A stretch of DNA of 64,000 nt from Paragonimus skrjabini miyazakii (lineage: Eukaryota > Platyhelminthes > Trematoda > Plagiorchiida > Troglotrematidae): NCBI GenBank assembly GCA_014338405.1, contig JTDE01000288.1, positions 77,284-141,283 of the forward strand, read 5' to 3'. Position numbers and translations under genes: made by a program. Each line of letters opens with the position of its first letter. The first letter of the stretch is position 1. Below, in pieces: positions 22,730-32,790 of the stretch. The notes beneath the pieces are model-generated. The model made no database searches, was not told the origin of the DNA, and saw only the letters and a program-made list of their open reading frames with translations.

Positions 22730-25700
22730 CCAGTTGCTTTTGAAGCGTATGAATTTCCGAGCCAAATAAGGCATGAAATAGTTTAATATCATACGGTAGA
22801 CATTAAATAACTGTTTCAATGTGTTATCCAGTACAGTAGTCTGGTTATCCACCCGCAATCGATCCGAATACCTGATGGTCTAAGGTTTTTTTCGACTAAG
22901 CTATAGATAGGTTAAGATGGAAACGCTTCAACGGTTCTCTCTAATTGCTAGAGTTGGATTGTCATTTGGACAATATCCCAAAATGTGTGGGCACAAGGAC
23001 AAATAAGCACATCATTTGTATGCTTGTGCGCATCCGCTGTCTCCCTTAATTTAATCAGCTAATGTAACGGAAGATGGTCAGTTGAAACGAAAATTCTTAG
23101 ATTATAGGTCTACGCATACCGAGAAATTATCGTGATTTCTAGTTACAACCTTCACAGTTACACGTTCATTTCTTTGATGACAATGTCAATGGTACCTTTA
23201 CAACCGTGCGTTAACGATACTAAACAATATTGCTACAATCAATTGCTGAATGCAGTACTTTAATCACAAGGCTTGCAGTTGATGGTCACTTTGTCATTAA
23301 CAGTTTGTATGGGTAAGAGTCTCATATATTCCTACCTGTTATATTCTCGGTGTCAATATTCGGATATAATTGGGCCTTCTCTGAGTAAATTAAGTTTTGT
23401 ATAATATCAGTCGGTCGAACATACAGCATCCTTTGTCACTGGTGGACAACCTAGACGATCATCTATATAAGGATGCAACTGGTAATGTCCGTGATAGACG
23501 ACTGTGGTGCAGTTGATCGATCGAATTGATGGTAGTGGATTGTGGCATTGTGCTTGACTTCGTCTGTCTACTGTAAACGACTCGTCACTAAACAACTTGA
23601 AGTCATCATTACTTAGATGTTTGAAAACATTCGTTTAACATAGTGGTTGACAATCATGATGAATACTTGTCCTTACCTACAATTGTTCTGGAAAATCTTA
23701 GTGTTTGCCGTTTTTTGATCACATATCAATCGTTCATTTCTTTTGTATAGCTTAAGTATAACATACCTGATCTTTGACGGTCAACCTGATTGTTCAGGTC
23801 GCCTTGTTCTGTTATTCTGTCGCAGCATGCTATAACGACGTTTAAATCCCCTAGAGTCTGTCTCTCACGCTGGCACTCACATGTTTGCTTATCAGGTGGG
23901 TCTGTTGATATCAAGTTTGCAGAGATTTTTTAAGTGTTTGGGGGTTGTTCAAAGATTATCTTCATCAGCGCCTACGTTAAATGCATCCCGTTTGATTCCG
24001 GTGAATGGGGATAAAGGAAATGTTTTCGTATCTCCTGGCGACTAAGTTGCGGTCTTGTGGTCACATCCGGTAATTTTCATCGTCATCGTTACAGCTGATT
24101 TTGTAGTATACCTTTTTTCAATAATTTTAAGCTGACCTTTCGGTCTGATAGTAATCCTGTTGTTGAAGCTTTGAATTTTATGCTGACTCACTGACAGTAT
24201 GTTTGCGGGAGTCTTGTTGCCACTTCCGATATGTCTTGCCAGTTGCTCTGTGGGCACGGAATTATCTCACAGTCACAACAAAATGCGTATAGCAAAACTA
24301 CGTCGCTGTCAGCTGAAAAGACTTAGTGGACGAAGCAAATTTTTCATTCCTGAAATCTGCAGTGTTACAACTGGTTTCACCTCTTCAAAAAGAGCTTGAA
24401 TGCAACTCTTCCTGTGGTTTTATGGCGGTTGTCTCGAAAACTTAGCATTTTTTCCATGTATGTTTTCTCGTAACTAAATGTACTGCCAGCTCCCTTAGGT
24501 CTCTGATTGGTCAGAACAACCAAGAAAGACAGCATGGTATTACTCCATTCACGGAGATAAGTGCGATTTTTTGAAGGTTTCACTTTGCAGCTTGGGTGTC
24601 CTGTATAGAGGAACGTTCATAGATTACAAATTTGTCATAAACATTTTATCCACAGTTTTGGTCTGACCAACCGTACCGCAATACACACCAACTTTTGCAC
24701 GCTGGCTAGGGTGGTTTCATGGGGGTTCCACTCGGTTGTTCATAGACTTGACTTGGTGCATCTGAAGTATGTAGACAAACATAACATCACGAACCATAAC
24801 AGCACATTGAATCTCTTACTCTGCTTGAGCACAAATTCTTTCTCATTAACTGTCCCAAACGGCTGTTTGCTAGCACGCATGCATCTCTACAATGAGTTGT
24901 GTGACTGTGCTTTTGTTCTTGCATTCGAGACGAAGTTTTGGACATAATCGAACAAGTCGGAGTAACTGTTCATAAGAAATGTCCAGTAATTTGAAAAATT
25001 CAGTCGCAGCAAATATCATAATTCATTACTGCATCCGAAGGTGTTTTCGCGATTCAACTGTTAACAGTTTAATTTACATTATTAGTTCACTAGAGTGCAC
25101 TGAAGTCATCATTTTTCTGCTCACAAGGTGAATCAAAAAGATACCCCCGTTACCGCTTCGTTCATTAACCTGACTGCATTGAGAAGATCAACGGAATCGC
25201 TGTTGTTTTCAGTTGAAGCCCACGTACGATCGCACCATACAATGAACGTTCATATTCTTTTGTGTACTGATCACCCATTCCTCCAGAATTGTCAGATGTT
25301 GTAAGCACGATGTGAAAGATTGTAGTAAGTAAGCCTCAGATAAATTCTTGCTCGCAGTAGGTCTTTCTCTGTTTGATTTCAACCCACTTCTTCCAATAGT
25401 TAGAACACATTCCATGGGAAACAAGATGTGACCACCAAGGGGCCCTGATAAGTCCCCCTCGGATTTGAGGCTGTCAGACGCTTATTTCTGAGGGCTCTGA
25501 TTGTTCACAGATAGCAAAATCGAGATGTTCGGTCACTGAAGACTGAATAATCGCAATGCAGTCTAAGCTCCGCACACTGATTTGATATCCAACTTAGCGT
25601 CGGTGACATGACCGACTGTGTTCGAAGCTAGCTCAAACATGGCCAGGCGATTGGGAATCATTTTACAAGTTTGATCGATTCGGCCACCACTGACATGCCT

Positions 25701-25795
25701 AAGTGAACTAACGTTGAATGACAAAGTTTTCCTTTGTACAAAAAGCTTGAGGCGTTCTTGTTTTCAACTTGGCGGTTCGAACCTAATAAATGTTT
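22730..25795. other. No recognisable gene
   Basis: Frames of 60-78 codons only, none with a motif. A minus-strand CTGATGAAGATAATCTTTGAAC at about 23950-23972 resembles the common 'CTGATGA…GAA' retroelement motif but ends GAAC, not GAAA. No other repeat was recognised. Confidence 0.4.
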
Positions 25796-25796
25796 G

Positions 25797-25960
25797 ATGC
25801 AAACTGTTGGTCCCAGCAACCACCAGAGAAGTGATGGACAGCTGTTTCGACCGGGTTAGGTCTGATCAGTATCACGCACGCTGAAGAATTGCATCCACGA
25901 CCCGTGGCAGACTGCAGCCCGGGCACTTATCCACTAGACCATGGGGTCACTGGGACTAGC
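25797..25960 (-). repeat. SINE-C copy 1 (tRNA-headed with hammerhead)
   Basis: Minus strand: GGTGACCCC-like start near 25950, A-box-like TGGTCTAGTGGATAAGTGC (about 25926-25944), then the hammerhead described at 25841-25918, and a 3' part CTGGTGGTTGCTGGGACC ending near 25805. The A-box and the closing GGGACCAAC recur in the plus-strand copy at 62565-62760. Architecture (tRNA-like pol III head followed by a hammerhead) matches the Sm-alpha class of schistosome repeats. Confidence 0.65.
25841..25918 (-). ncRNA. Type I hammerhead ribozyme, mutated at G8
   Basis: On the minus strand all parts are present in order. GTC cleavage triplet: complement of 25910-25912. Helix I: complement of 25903-25909 (TGCCACG) with complement of 25870-25876 (CGTGATA), six of seven pairs. 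Core CTGATCA: complement of 25863-25869. Stem II: GACC/GGTC (25859-25862 / 25849-25852) with loop TAACCC. GAAA: complement of 25845-25848. Helix III: CAGC (25841-25844) with GCAG next to the GTC, one A-A mismatch. The invariant box should be CUGANGA; here G8, the catalytic base, is C, so this copy should not cleave. The fold is read directly; activity loss is inference from known hammerhead chemistry. Confidence 0.62.
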
Positions 25961-28900
25961 TGTTCGCAAAACCCTTTCTTATTTTCTTCTGGGATTGTGG
26001 TCGATGCTTGCTCGTTTACAGGCCAACCACAAAAACGGCTGATGGATTTCAGCTCATGAACAAAAGTAACCGTAACAACCCAGGAAACTAATACGTCTGA
26101 TAAATGTAAACTGTGATAAATGTAATATATGTTCAAGGCCGTAAAGGGAAATTTCCGTCCAACAGTTCAGGGAGGAACATAATTACAACTCTCGTGCATG
26201 ATAACCATAAAGTATGTATACAACCACCAACTGGTTATGGACTGGCATATTGTAGTTTTGACCTTGTTTCCAAATTTTCAGAGTTCCACAGTTTAATTCG
26301 CTTATTCAGATAATTGGTGCCAAATGCATTCTCACGAAGTTAATCAATACACTGGTATCAACATGGAAATTCAAGTATTGCTAAGGCCATTGAATCGTAC
26401 AAGATGTTTATGTTGTTGCGATTCGGAAGACAATCGATGGGTCCTAACATATAGAATGTGACGACTCAGCATTTTTTCACATCAACGGATGTTAAAAGAA
26501 TTCTAAAAACCAGTCAACAAATTAACGTTTCGACTATTTTTACATCAAAACATGACCCAACCCATGTGTATTGTTTGCACATACGCATCTATGGATTATA
26601 ATGATATCCCTTCACCGCGGAAACCTTATTGTAAGGAGCTTCGATTGTATTGCTTTCTCTGGAATATTCTATTTAACGTCAATTGAATAAATGTTTTGTG
26701 CATCTCTGAAGGTGAAGTCCTAGCAGTATAAAACATGGATATGGCTTTAGATAGAACAAAGTACGTCTGGTAACCGAGGCCTAACAACAGTCTTGTGACC
26801 AGTTTTTGGCATTCTCTGTAGTAAAGTACAAAAATGACTTCCAAGACTTTCGTGCTAAAGAAATATTGTAACTAAATGATCGCTTTAGCGTCCACAAAAT
26901 AGACATCTTAAGTCAACACACCATGACAAATAACCGCGGAACAATATTATCAGTAGGTGAGCAAACCCGCATCTACGAATCCAAAAGTAAGACGGGAATG
27001 GTTGTGAAATATAAATTGTCAATCTATTGATTTTAACGAGGACATTAACCACACGAAGAATCTATTGTGATAAGAATCGACATATCCCCTAAATATGTGA
27101 TAATAAGAGAGAAAGCCATCATTATCGACAAGTTATGTAAATTCAGTAAGTCTTTTCTAAGACTCAAGAATATGTTTTCGACCAAAGAACTAATTTACTG
27201 TATACTCTGTATTCGAACAACCCTAGTCTGATAAATGGGGTCATTGCTTTAAAAGAACAATGGAAGCAGGCGGGATTTTTGAAATTCCGATCGGAGTCCA
27301 ATTTGGTGGAAAAATTTACCATCTGACGTTTGGTTTATATGTAGTAGATTAATCCAGTTAATCTGCGGTTATCCGATTTGATCTTAGTGTTTGACTGAAA
27401 CAAGTTGCTTTGTAGAAACTTGGAGGTTGATAGCATCGGCAGGTGAAAACCGTCATCAATTGTTCAATGTTACACATGATGTTATTGTGTAATCAGTAAC
27501 AGTAAGCAACTTTTTTGCAAGGTCCAAAATACGAAACTATCCCTTCTACGTTTACAGTGTGTTGTAATCTGGTTTATTTTGGGCAAGTTGTCAGATTATT
27601 TAGTGAAACATAAGTGTAATGAAAGTTTCGAAGTTATTAGTATTATAGCGGTTCCATCAAAAAGTGTTATGGAACTGACGGCAGACCATATGAACTGATT
27701 TATACACTGGAACATCTAGTGTGAGCACTATAACCCAAATTATTGATGAAGGTCGAATCGGCTGATGCCTTCAGATTATATTACGTCATTTGAGACATAA
27801 ACTGAGATCTCAGATGTAGATTTTTTCTTTCTAAATTAATTCTTTTCTGAGCGAAGTCAGCCCGCAACCTGTTGTTATTGGCTCTCAATGTTTGCATTTT
27901 TTATCACTTTTATTCACCATATCCGTTACGTGAAAGTCCGCTACCGACCCTGTGTTTGACCTTAAATCGGATGAATTCATTCTAGACGGTTAGGCTGTTT
28001 CACTGAGTAGTCATCACAACAGAGGTGCCGACAGGCTAACCGAATGAGACAGCGTATTCTCACGTGTGTCCACGTCCTGTGTGAATGCACCAACGCGTTG
28101 GGCTGGAAGCTTTCGAAGTAAAGGGGACCAGTTGTGTACGCTTTCTTTCCTAAAGAGCAAATCAGATTTATAAAAATGGCTAACAGTGTTTACAAATTGG
28201 TAGTATTGATGCCTCTGGGCCACAAACGGTTATTACAAGCTGAGAACCGGTAGGCACATGATGCAAACGAGCAAAGAAAACCAAAGTAGGGCTCCTTTAT
28301 TCAAATTTCACATCCACGTGACGAACATAAAAACAGTCGGAAATTCCTATAAGGTCGGAAATAACGATTTGACAAACAATTGTTTTCGAGAATTTGTTCT
28401 GCCAAACTACTTATCAGTGCTGCAATTCTATAGGTTTCATCAAGACATCTTAAGTCAAGCGGGAAGAACAAGAGGTGATTCTCAACGAATGACAATGAAG
28501 GCTACCGGGCCGGACGTTGATTGGATTTTACGTCAGATGGTGAGGCTCACATGTTTGTTTGGTTAGAATGGATGTGACTTGGCAGTTGCAAGGACTGAAC
28601 ATATTTCTTTTGAGGGCACACGTTATGTAATCTAATAGCAATCGATTCAGTGGTCGCCAGAATGCACTGACGGGTGGTATTTGGTTGAGTGTTAGCAACT
28701 CTGTGAACAACCCGGAATGCTATGATGACGTTTGTGCGATGACCGGTGTCAGCTATATTTTCAACAATGGCGCTAGTAACTGATTTGCGACAACCGGTTC
28801 CGATCCAAGCTGGATGATGTTTCTTGATCCTTTTGACAAGCGCCTTGTCGTAAGACTATTATTTTCTGCAGTACAACAGCAGCATGAAAATGAATATACG

Positions 28901-28990
28901 AACATTTATTAATTGTGAACTGGTAGCCTGTCGTTCTGGTTTGTTGTGAACCAACTTCTCAAAGTTGCCACTGGAAAGTAACGTCTTAGT
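25961..28990. other. No recognisable gene
   Basis: Includes overlapping frames on both strands at 28014-28710 (up to 102 codons at 28258-28566 +), none with a recognised motif. No RT sequence and no repeat family named here. Confidence 0.4.
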
Positions 28991-28994
28991 GACC

Positions 28995-29710
28995 GATAGA
29001 TGCACCGGTTAAACTGATCTGCTACAGTATCCCATTAAACGGGAGTTTTACAAACACGGCATTCTTTTCAGCTGTGGGCGTTACCTCGTGCGAGATTTTG
29101 ACCTTCATATTTGAAGTGATTAATTGATCTGGATAACCGCTTTCCCTCAATAGGTTTTGAACCGTTCTCAGTTCCTGCCCTACTACGTCATCCGAACACA
29201 TTTTTCTTGTTCTATTTGCTAGGCATTGGACTAGATTTCGTTTTTGTTTAAGGGGCATAAAACTGTTAAAATTGGTATACTGACCCTTCCATGTAGGTTT
29301 GCGATACACCGACCTACTCAGTGTACCGTCTGGACGTCTGGTCATTCTGACACTTAACAAATGGAACTCACTGCTAAATTCCTCTTCTGAGGGGAAGCGC
29401 AGTGAAACGTGTGCTGCGTAAAAACCTGTAGGTTGGTTAGTAACTCATCTTGTGACTGTATATATCGTCTACATATCGGCGGTATATATTGAGACTCTGA
29501 ATGGTCGACTGAAGTTGGGATTCTAACTTGCCTATGACTACGTCTTCCAGGAATGGACCTGAAGTGGACCCCACTGCTACCCCATCCGGTTGCTGATACA
29601 ACTCCCTATTGGACATGAACTGGATTCTGTGTGAAATATTAATGTTAGATACTGGCACATGGGCTCCCTTGATGTTTTGTTGGTGGAGACAGTTAACATT
29701 TTTGTGATAG
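28995..29710 (-). pseudogene. Penelope-like element RT relic (C-terminal half)
   Basis: Minus strand: from about 29710 the frame enters the palm (HRIQFMSNRELYQQPDGVAV, then GSTSGPFLEDVVIGKLE). The catalytic YRRYVDDI is near 29450-29480. After a frameshift, 29360-29022 gives the PLE thumb block RRPDGTLSRSVYRKPTWKG followed by QYTNFNSF.PLKQKRNLVQCL. The family's MGSPLGPL box has become VGSTSGPF. The finger domain and the GIY-YIG endonuclease are absent. PLE rather than non-LTR is shown by the YRK-TW-GQY-NF-SF-PL-QKRNLV block. Closest in the window to the copy at 58594-60338. Confidence 0.8.
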
Positions 29711-29799
29711 GATAGAACAACTGGAAAGCATATTCGGATTACAAAAATCAGACATAAAAGAACTACTTTTACGTTGTACCTCCAATATTCCGTTAGACC

Positions 29800-30110
29800 C
29801 TTCAGTCAGTCCCTTTCACAGAAAAGTACTAGAATCGACTTTTGCTGTTGTTAGAGCTCATCAGTAGTGCATATATTTGCCGAGGCAGGAACTAGAAAAC
29901 CACTCGTGATTCCGTGAGATAACCACATTCACCAATGTGCCACTGGCCTCAATTCAGGTGCAACTGAATCATTATATGTTAATGGTCAGCCACATCCGCT
30001 TGTGAGTAATGCTGAGATTGTCTGATTGCCTAAAGAGTAGACAGTAACTGTCCTGTTGGCTCCAGTCGATGACCCCACGACTAGGAATTCACCACATTCT
30101 GATATTGCAG
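29800..30110 (-). repeat. SINE-A copy 7, full length
   Basis: The most complete copy. Minus strand: 5' module GTGGGGTCATCGACTGG (about 30067-30083), ACAGGACAGTTACTGTC, GGCAATCAGA, and a GTGGCTGA segment. Then a tRNA-like head with A-box-like AGTGGCACATTGGTGAATG (about 29925-29945) and B-box-like TTTTCTAGTTCCTG (about 29885-29900), followed by the hammerhead core (29840-29864) and a short tail ending near 29800. Confidence 0.65.
29840..29864 (-). ncRNA. Hammerhead core in SINE-A copy 7
   Basis: Minus strand: CTGATGA, an exact match to CUGANGA (complement of 29858-29864), stem II GCTC/CAGC with loop TAACAA (complement of 29844-29857), then AAAA where GAAA is required (complement of 29840-29843). 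In other copies stem II is GCTC/GAGC and the last box is GAAA, so this copy carries lesions in the second half only. Helices I and III were not convincingly resolved. Confidence 0.5.
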
Positions 30111-30169
30111 AAATTACTGAATTTGTTGAACGGTGTTCTGACTACTGATTCATAGTAGGGGTTGGGGAT

Positions 30170-30250
30170 TATGTGAGCTAACGGGCTTTGCGAAAAGCCA
30201 AACTCAAGTTTAGTGTTTCTTTACGAAAGCGGCAGAACGAAAATCCCATG
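30170..30250 (+). repeat. SINE-A copy 8, 3' tail
   Basis: Plus strand: GCGAAAAGCCAAACTCAAGT, then TTAGTGTTTCTTTACGAAAG, the family's GAAACTCGAGT plus tail. The head is missing or unrecognisable. It follows the minus copy 7 in head-to-head order. Confidence 0.45.
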
Positions 30251-31160
30251 GGAAAGCAAAAGCTGGAGTTGACTGAGTGCTAGTCGATTCATATCGAATG
30301 AAAGTCATAATTACTTATCAGTGAGTAAAGAATCTTAACTTAATGAGTAGCAGACGGTTTGCTCGAAAGAGCTCAGTTTCTGAAAATTAGTGAATGACAG
30401 CACGAGTAGTCAAAAGTAGATCAGTTGTGCAGCGCGGCATTTCGAAACTTTCAAGAGTTGATGATCCTAAGAACTATGAAGTAATTGTTTCTAACGGGCC
30501 GTGTCGTCTATGCCCAACGCATGCCTTGTGTTAGAAACGATAGGTTTTCATACCTACTGAATCTCATTCACAAGCAGGTCTGATACTGTGTCTTCTGCTG
30601 ACAGTTAGATGCTCTGATTACTGATCATCACAATGGTGCATCCCATAAATCACTATGTTTCGAAGTCTGAAGGGTAAATAATATATTCTTACTTCGAGGT
30701 CATTTATTACTCCATTGTCCTATCGTTCATTGACAGCATAATGTTTATTCTTCAGAGCGTATTCGATATCAATTTGTTGATAAGGTCTTGCAAAGAATTT
30801 TCCGTCATTTTCTCAGAGTTGCTGTTAATTCTCATGTAGTAAGTAATCAGTAAACATTTCACCTTTATCTTTGAGTTATCGTTGCGGTGAGTTATGAAAA
30901 TGTCCATCTTCAAGGCAACAAAGTGTTGGTAGTATGGCGTGATAGTGTTGGTTTATGTTGACTTGTGCTAGTATATTCGGAACGCAACATGCGTAATCGT
31001 AGCCAAAACAATGGGTGGGACCTAAGACTATTTGCTGTTTTAAGTTGAACCTACATGGTTTTATCATCACCTTACTATAAACCATGAAAGTTTCAGAGCG
31101 TCGGTTATATTTATCCTTATATATCCGTTTGAAACGCAATTCTACCGTCGTTTCTGTATT
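30251..31160. other. No recognisable gene
   Basis: A 95-codon minus frame (31163-30876) has no recognised motif. It ends next to the RTE fragment that begins at about 31165. Confidence 0.35.
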
Positions 31161-31164
31161 CACT

Positions 31165-31758
31165 CACTATATTTGCACAGACTCAGATGGTTAGGTCATG
31201 TACTAAAGATGCCAGCTAGTCATCTACCATACCGAGCACTGTTTGCCAACGCTGCGGCCGATTGGCGTAAGGTGCGAGGTGGACAGATGATGACCTGGCG
31301 TAGACAAATGAAATCGTTCACGAAGGGGTTGGGCAATTTAGATTGCGTTCGTCTCCAGGGTTGGAGCCCTCGCGACTCAAAGAGTCGGTGACCTGAAACT
31401 TTAGGTGAGGTGGCGGCTAACCGAGCTCAGTAGCGTGAATGTTGTGGTTGTTTGTCCGAGTTGTCTGTGAAGTGAGTGCCCTTAATGACACGGGGTAGTG
31501 AAAGCCGCGAGGAAGCTGTCTTGCTGATGACGTTTTACTTTCACTTACAGCTTGGTTGTTTGTTTGCAAGGTGTAGGCGCCTTGATGTTGTATGTTTGAA
31601 TGTAGACGTAGCTATTTTTAGGGGTTAAGTCCCCTACCCTCTCCCTTTTTTCTCTTTTCCTAAACAGGGTTTGTTTCTTCTTCTTCATGGTTGTGTGGCA
31701 GTTAAGCATCAGTGTGAACCACTGATGTATTGCTGTCTATGATGATGATGATGATGAT
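31165..31758 (+). mobile_element. 3' end of an RTE-type non-LTR retrotransposon
   Basis: The frame 31173-31391 is the C-terminal end of an RTE ORF2: HRLRWLGHVLKMP, LPYRALFA, then GGQMMTWRRQMK and a closing WSPRDSKSR. These blocks are characteristic of trematode RTE-like elements. After the stop, about 350 bp of 3' untranslated sequence (T-rich at 31620-31690) ends in a run of ATG/TGA triplets at 31739-31758. RTE elements typically end in short tandem repeats instead of poly(A), so this looks like a true 3' terminus. The element is heavily 5'-truncated: nothing of the RT core precedes 31165. The surviving frame is open, which suggests a younger insertion than the other RTE pieces. Confidence 0.72.
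31739..31758 (+). repeat. (ATG)n trinucleotide tail
   Basis: Perfect triplet run closing the RTE 3' untranslated region. It serves as the 3' end signature of the element. Confidence 0.85.
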
Positions 31759-31759
31759 C

Positions 31760-32690
31760 GTTTCTTACTCGATGTGGTGTACGTCTCCAGTCGAGTAAAG
31801 TTGAATTCACGATTTAGAATTGTGTACTGTGAGTTCGGTTCTGAGTTGCTCGCATCTTGGTTTCAAATCGTATCACAGGAGAGCTTGATCGAACAACTAA
31901 TAAGTCGTGGCTATGATCCGTACATCTGCACTCGTATTCCAAAGCACAGGTTTTAATGATGTTTAGCTGATCCGGTAACTCAAACTGGCAGTCTGAAGTG
32001 GAAAGCGACTTCTTGGATTCTGTGTGTGATTGTGTCAATGGTGCTTGGTTTGTGAGATATCTTGCTTAATACAGTTGGCCATGGCTACACGATCGTGGTA
32101 CCGACTTTGAATTACTTCTGTGAGCCGGGCGAATCATTCAAGTTGTAAACAAAGACGGTCCTCAGATTTAGCTTTGAATGGAGTCCAGAGGTTAGAATAA
32201 GGAGTCTAGAAAACGAGGAACAATTTCATACATTATCTGGAAGAATCACTGAACAAACAGACCGTTCCGATTGGCGGTGATACATCCCTCAATAACTTAT
32301 GCTTCTTAGCACTGACTGCACGAACCATTAGTGTTTTGTTAGGTGAAACGTTTCGTGAATGAAACCTAATTATTGTGCGTAATAAATGGTGTAGAATAAG
32401 GGATTATACGTTTCGATTAACGGTGTGAAATGTGTGATGGCTTTTGTAGTATTTGAACCTTCATGCCAAAGTGAAATATTAGCCTAACTGATAATACTAC
32501 TTAGTTGCGACTTAGCTAGTAGCTGTTGAAACCTGAGTTTTTAACTAGCTGGCTTTGTTTATTTATTTGGATATAACCGTATATGAGTTTTGATTGATGA
32601 CCCGAAACATGCTATGTATAACAGTACTATGAGGTCCCGTTGATAAAGGGAATCGCAACTACGTCTCTACCAACCGCAAGCGACCACAAC
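31760..32690. other. No recognisable gene
   Basis: Two short overlapping frames (31774-31956 +, 32038-31814 -) have no motif. The region ends at the scaffold gap. Confidence 0.4.
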
Positions 32691-32790
32691 NNNNNNNNNN
32701 NNNNNNNNNNNNNNNNNNNNNNNNNNNNNNNNNNNNNNNNNNNNNNNNNNNNNNNNNNNNNNNNNNNNNNNNNNNNNNNNNNNNNNNNNN
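32691..32790. other. Assembly gap, 100 N
   Basis: Exactly 100 consecutive N, the conventional placeholder for a gap of unknown length. Distances across it are unreliable, and the two sides may not be adjacent in the genome. Confidence 0.97.
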
